The notes beneath the pieces are model-generated. The model was not told the origin of the DNA. It saw only the letters and a program-made list of their open reading frames with translations, and searched no databases. The position numbers and the translations under genes were made by a program. Shown piece after piece: positions 6,194-7,045 of a stretch of DNA of 7,045 nucleotides. Where the stretch lies: assembly GCA_025351615.1 (NCBI GenBank), contig JANXVP010000460.1, forward strand, positions 1-7,045. The letters are read 5' to 3'. This stretch comes from Ramlibacter sp. Lineage in GTDB: Bacteria > Pseudomonadota > Gammaproteobacteria > Burkholderiales > Burkholderiaceae_C. Positions within the stretch are counted from its first letter, which is position 1. Every line of letters starts with the position of its first letter.

Positions 6194-7045
6194 AACAGCA
6201 GCCGCGGTGATGCGCACCGCGGTAAAACGGACCCAGATCCTCGGCCAGGCAATCGACCGTCCGCTGCCACTGCCCAGAATCGCCCCTGGCCGCCAGGCCG
6301 GCGCGAACCTGTGCGATCAACTCGGTGCGCAATGCCCTCTCGTCGACCGTGACGACCTGGCCACCCTCCACAACGGCGCGGCCACCGACGAACAGCTGGT
6401 CGACGTGCGTGCCGCTAGCCCGCGCCAGCACCAGGTCCAGCGGGTCGATGCCGGGCAGCAGGGCGTCGTCGTCCACCGCGTCCCAGTCGAGCACCAGCAG
6501 GTCGGCGTCGGCATCGACGGCAACCCGGCCGCCCGCAGTGAGACCGGGGGCCCTGGCGCCGTTCACACTGCGCCGGCCGTTGACCGCGGCAAAAGCCCAG
6601 AGCTGGGCGCGGCTCATCTCCGTCTCGTAGCCCCAGCCGCGGTGCAGCGAAAAGGCCAGCCGCATCTCCCGCAATGCATCGTCGTCTTCGTCGAAAGCCA
6701 TTCCGTCGAGCCCCATTGCGATGCGGCAACCCTGGCGCAGCATCTCGGCCACCGGCGCGATGCCAGATTTCAGCCCCAGGTTGGAACTGGTGTTGACGGC
6801 AATGGTGACGCCGCGCTCAGCCAGCAGGGCGAGCTCCTGCGGGCGGGCCCAGGTGCAATGCGCCAGCGTCAGCCGGGGGCTCAGCAGTCCGATGCGGTCC
6901 AGGAAAGGCACGATGCCTTGCGGATGCTCGTGGTCGGCCCAGTCCCGCTGGTAGCGCGTCTCGAGCAAGTGCATGTGCACCGGCCGGCCAGTGTCGGCCG
7001 ACGCTGCCGCTACTTCTTCGAGCAGCGGCGTGCTGCACCACTGCA
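6192..7045 (-). CDS. TRZ/ATZ-type amidohydrolase (deaminase-like), N-terminus beyond window
   Basis: The frame is open from the right edge, so about 283 C-terminal residues are visible, beginning QWCSTPLLEEVAAA. Relatives are about 450 residues and include atrazine/hydroxyatrazine hydrolases, cytosine and guanine deaminases and S-adenosylhomocysteine deaminases, which use a single metal to remove an amine or other group from an N-heterocycle. Seen here are the metal histidine and acid of HMHLLE (H at 6971-6969, E at 6962-6960), the histidine of AHCTW (6860-6858) and the metal aspartate of GLDG (6707-6705) followed by the acidic run FDEDDDALREMR. The first HxH metal motif must lie beyond the window. 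The C-terminal beta-sandwich (ADADLLVLDWD, VDQLFVGGRAVVEGG) is normal. The protein ends with HRGCC, a double cysteine. It is the first visible gene of an operon with the hydantoinase 12 bases downstream. Substrate unknown. Confidence 0.9.
   Translation of the reverse strand, partial: QWCSTPLLEEVAAASADTGRPVHMHLLETRYQRDWADHEHPQGIVPFLDRIGLLSPRLTLAHCTWARPQELALLAERGVTIAVNTSSNLGLKSGIAPVAEMLRQGCRIAMGLDGMAFDEDDDALREMRLAFSLHRGWGYETEMSRAQLWAFAAVNGRRSVNGARAPGLTAGGRVAVDADADLLVLDWDAVDDDALLPGIDPLDLVLARASGTHVDQLFVGGRAVVEGGQVVTVDERALRTELIAQVRAGLAARGDSGQWQRTVDCLAEDLGPFYRGAHHRGCC

Noticed and set aside
4767..7045. Ordinary hydantoin-to-amino-acid operon
   Set aside because: Not asserted, because no carbamoylase or racemase gene is visible and the upstream partner is a deaminase-type amidohydrolase.

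Overview
The window is GC-rich DNA with tightly packed genes and short intergenic gaps. Its gene families (tannase/feruloyl esterase lipoprotein, fumarylacetoacetate-hydrolase fold enzyme, SnoaL-like and Dabb small proteins, cyclic amidohydrolases) are typical of metabolically versatile soil or water proteobacteria. The protein style suggests a betaproteobacterium of the order Burkholderiales, but this is an impression and not a database result. I see no rRNA, tRNA, CRISPR array, insertion sequence or phage gene.

Layout, left to right. (1) 1-670, minus strand: a SnoaL/NTF2-like protein running off the left edge. It is translationally coupled by a TTGA overlap to an upstream Dabb-domain gene that appears to have lost its 5' part. 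(2) 714-1997, plus strand: a membrane-anchored phospholipase D / cardiolipin-synthase-like protein with two complete HKD motifs. It starts where the missing part of the Dabb gene would be expected. (3) 2028-2924, minus strand: a 298-aa fumarylacetoacetate hydrolase family enzyme. (4) 2925-3060: a divergent intergenic region with two abutting perfect inverted repeats, a good operator candidate. (5) 3061-4770, plus strand: a tannase/feruloyl-esterase-family lipoprotein that keeps the Ser-Asp-His triad and the calcium loop but lacks both cysteines of the usual CS-D-HC catalytic disulfide. (6) 4767-7045, minus strand: a TRZ/ATZ-type amidohydrolase (deaminase-like, cut by the right edge) followed after 12 bases by a dihydropyrimidinase/hydantoinase. 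The hydantoinase stop codon overlaps the tannase stop codon in a CTAG palindrome.

How the genes may work together (inference). The divergent tannase and FAH enzyme could form a small ester/aromatic-acid scavenging unit: an outer-membrane-anchored esterase releases an acid, and a cytosolic enzyme acts on a ring-cleavage product. The right-hand pair looks like an operon for an N-heterocycle, with hydrolytic deamination followed by ring opening of a cyclic amide; the substrate cannot be read from the sequence. The left-hand genes look like the remains of a catabolic cluster interrupted at about 600-710. Most of the window is ordinary accessory metabolism. The points most worth checking are the paired cysteine loss in the tannase, the double palindrome in its promoter region, and the truncated Dabb gene.
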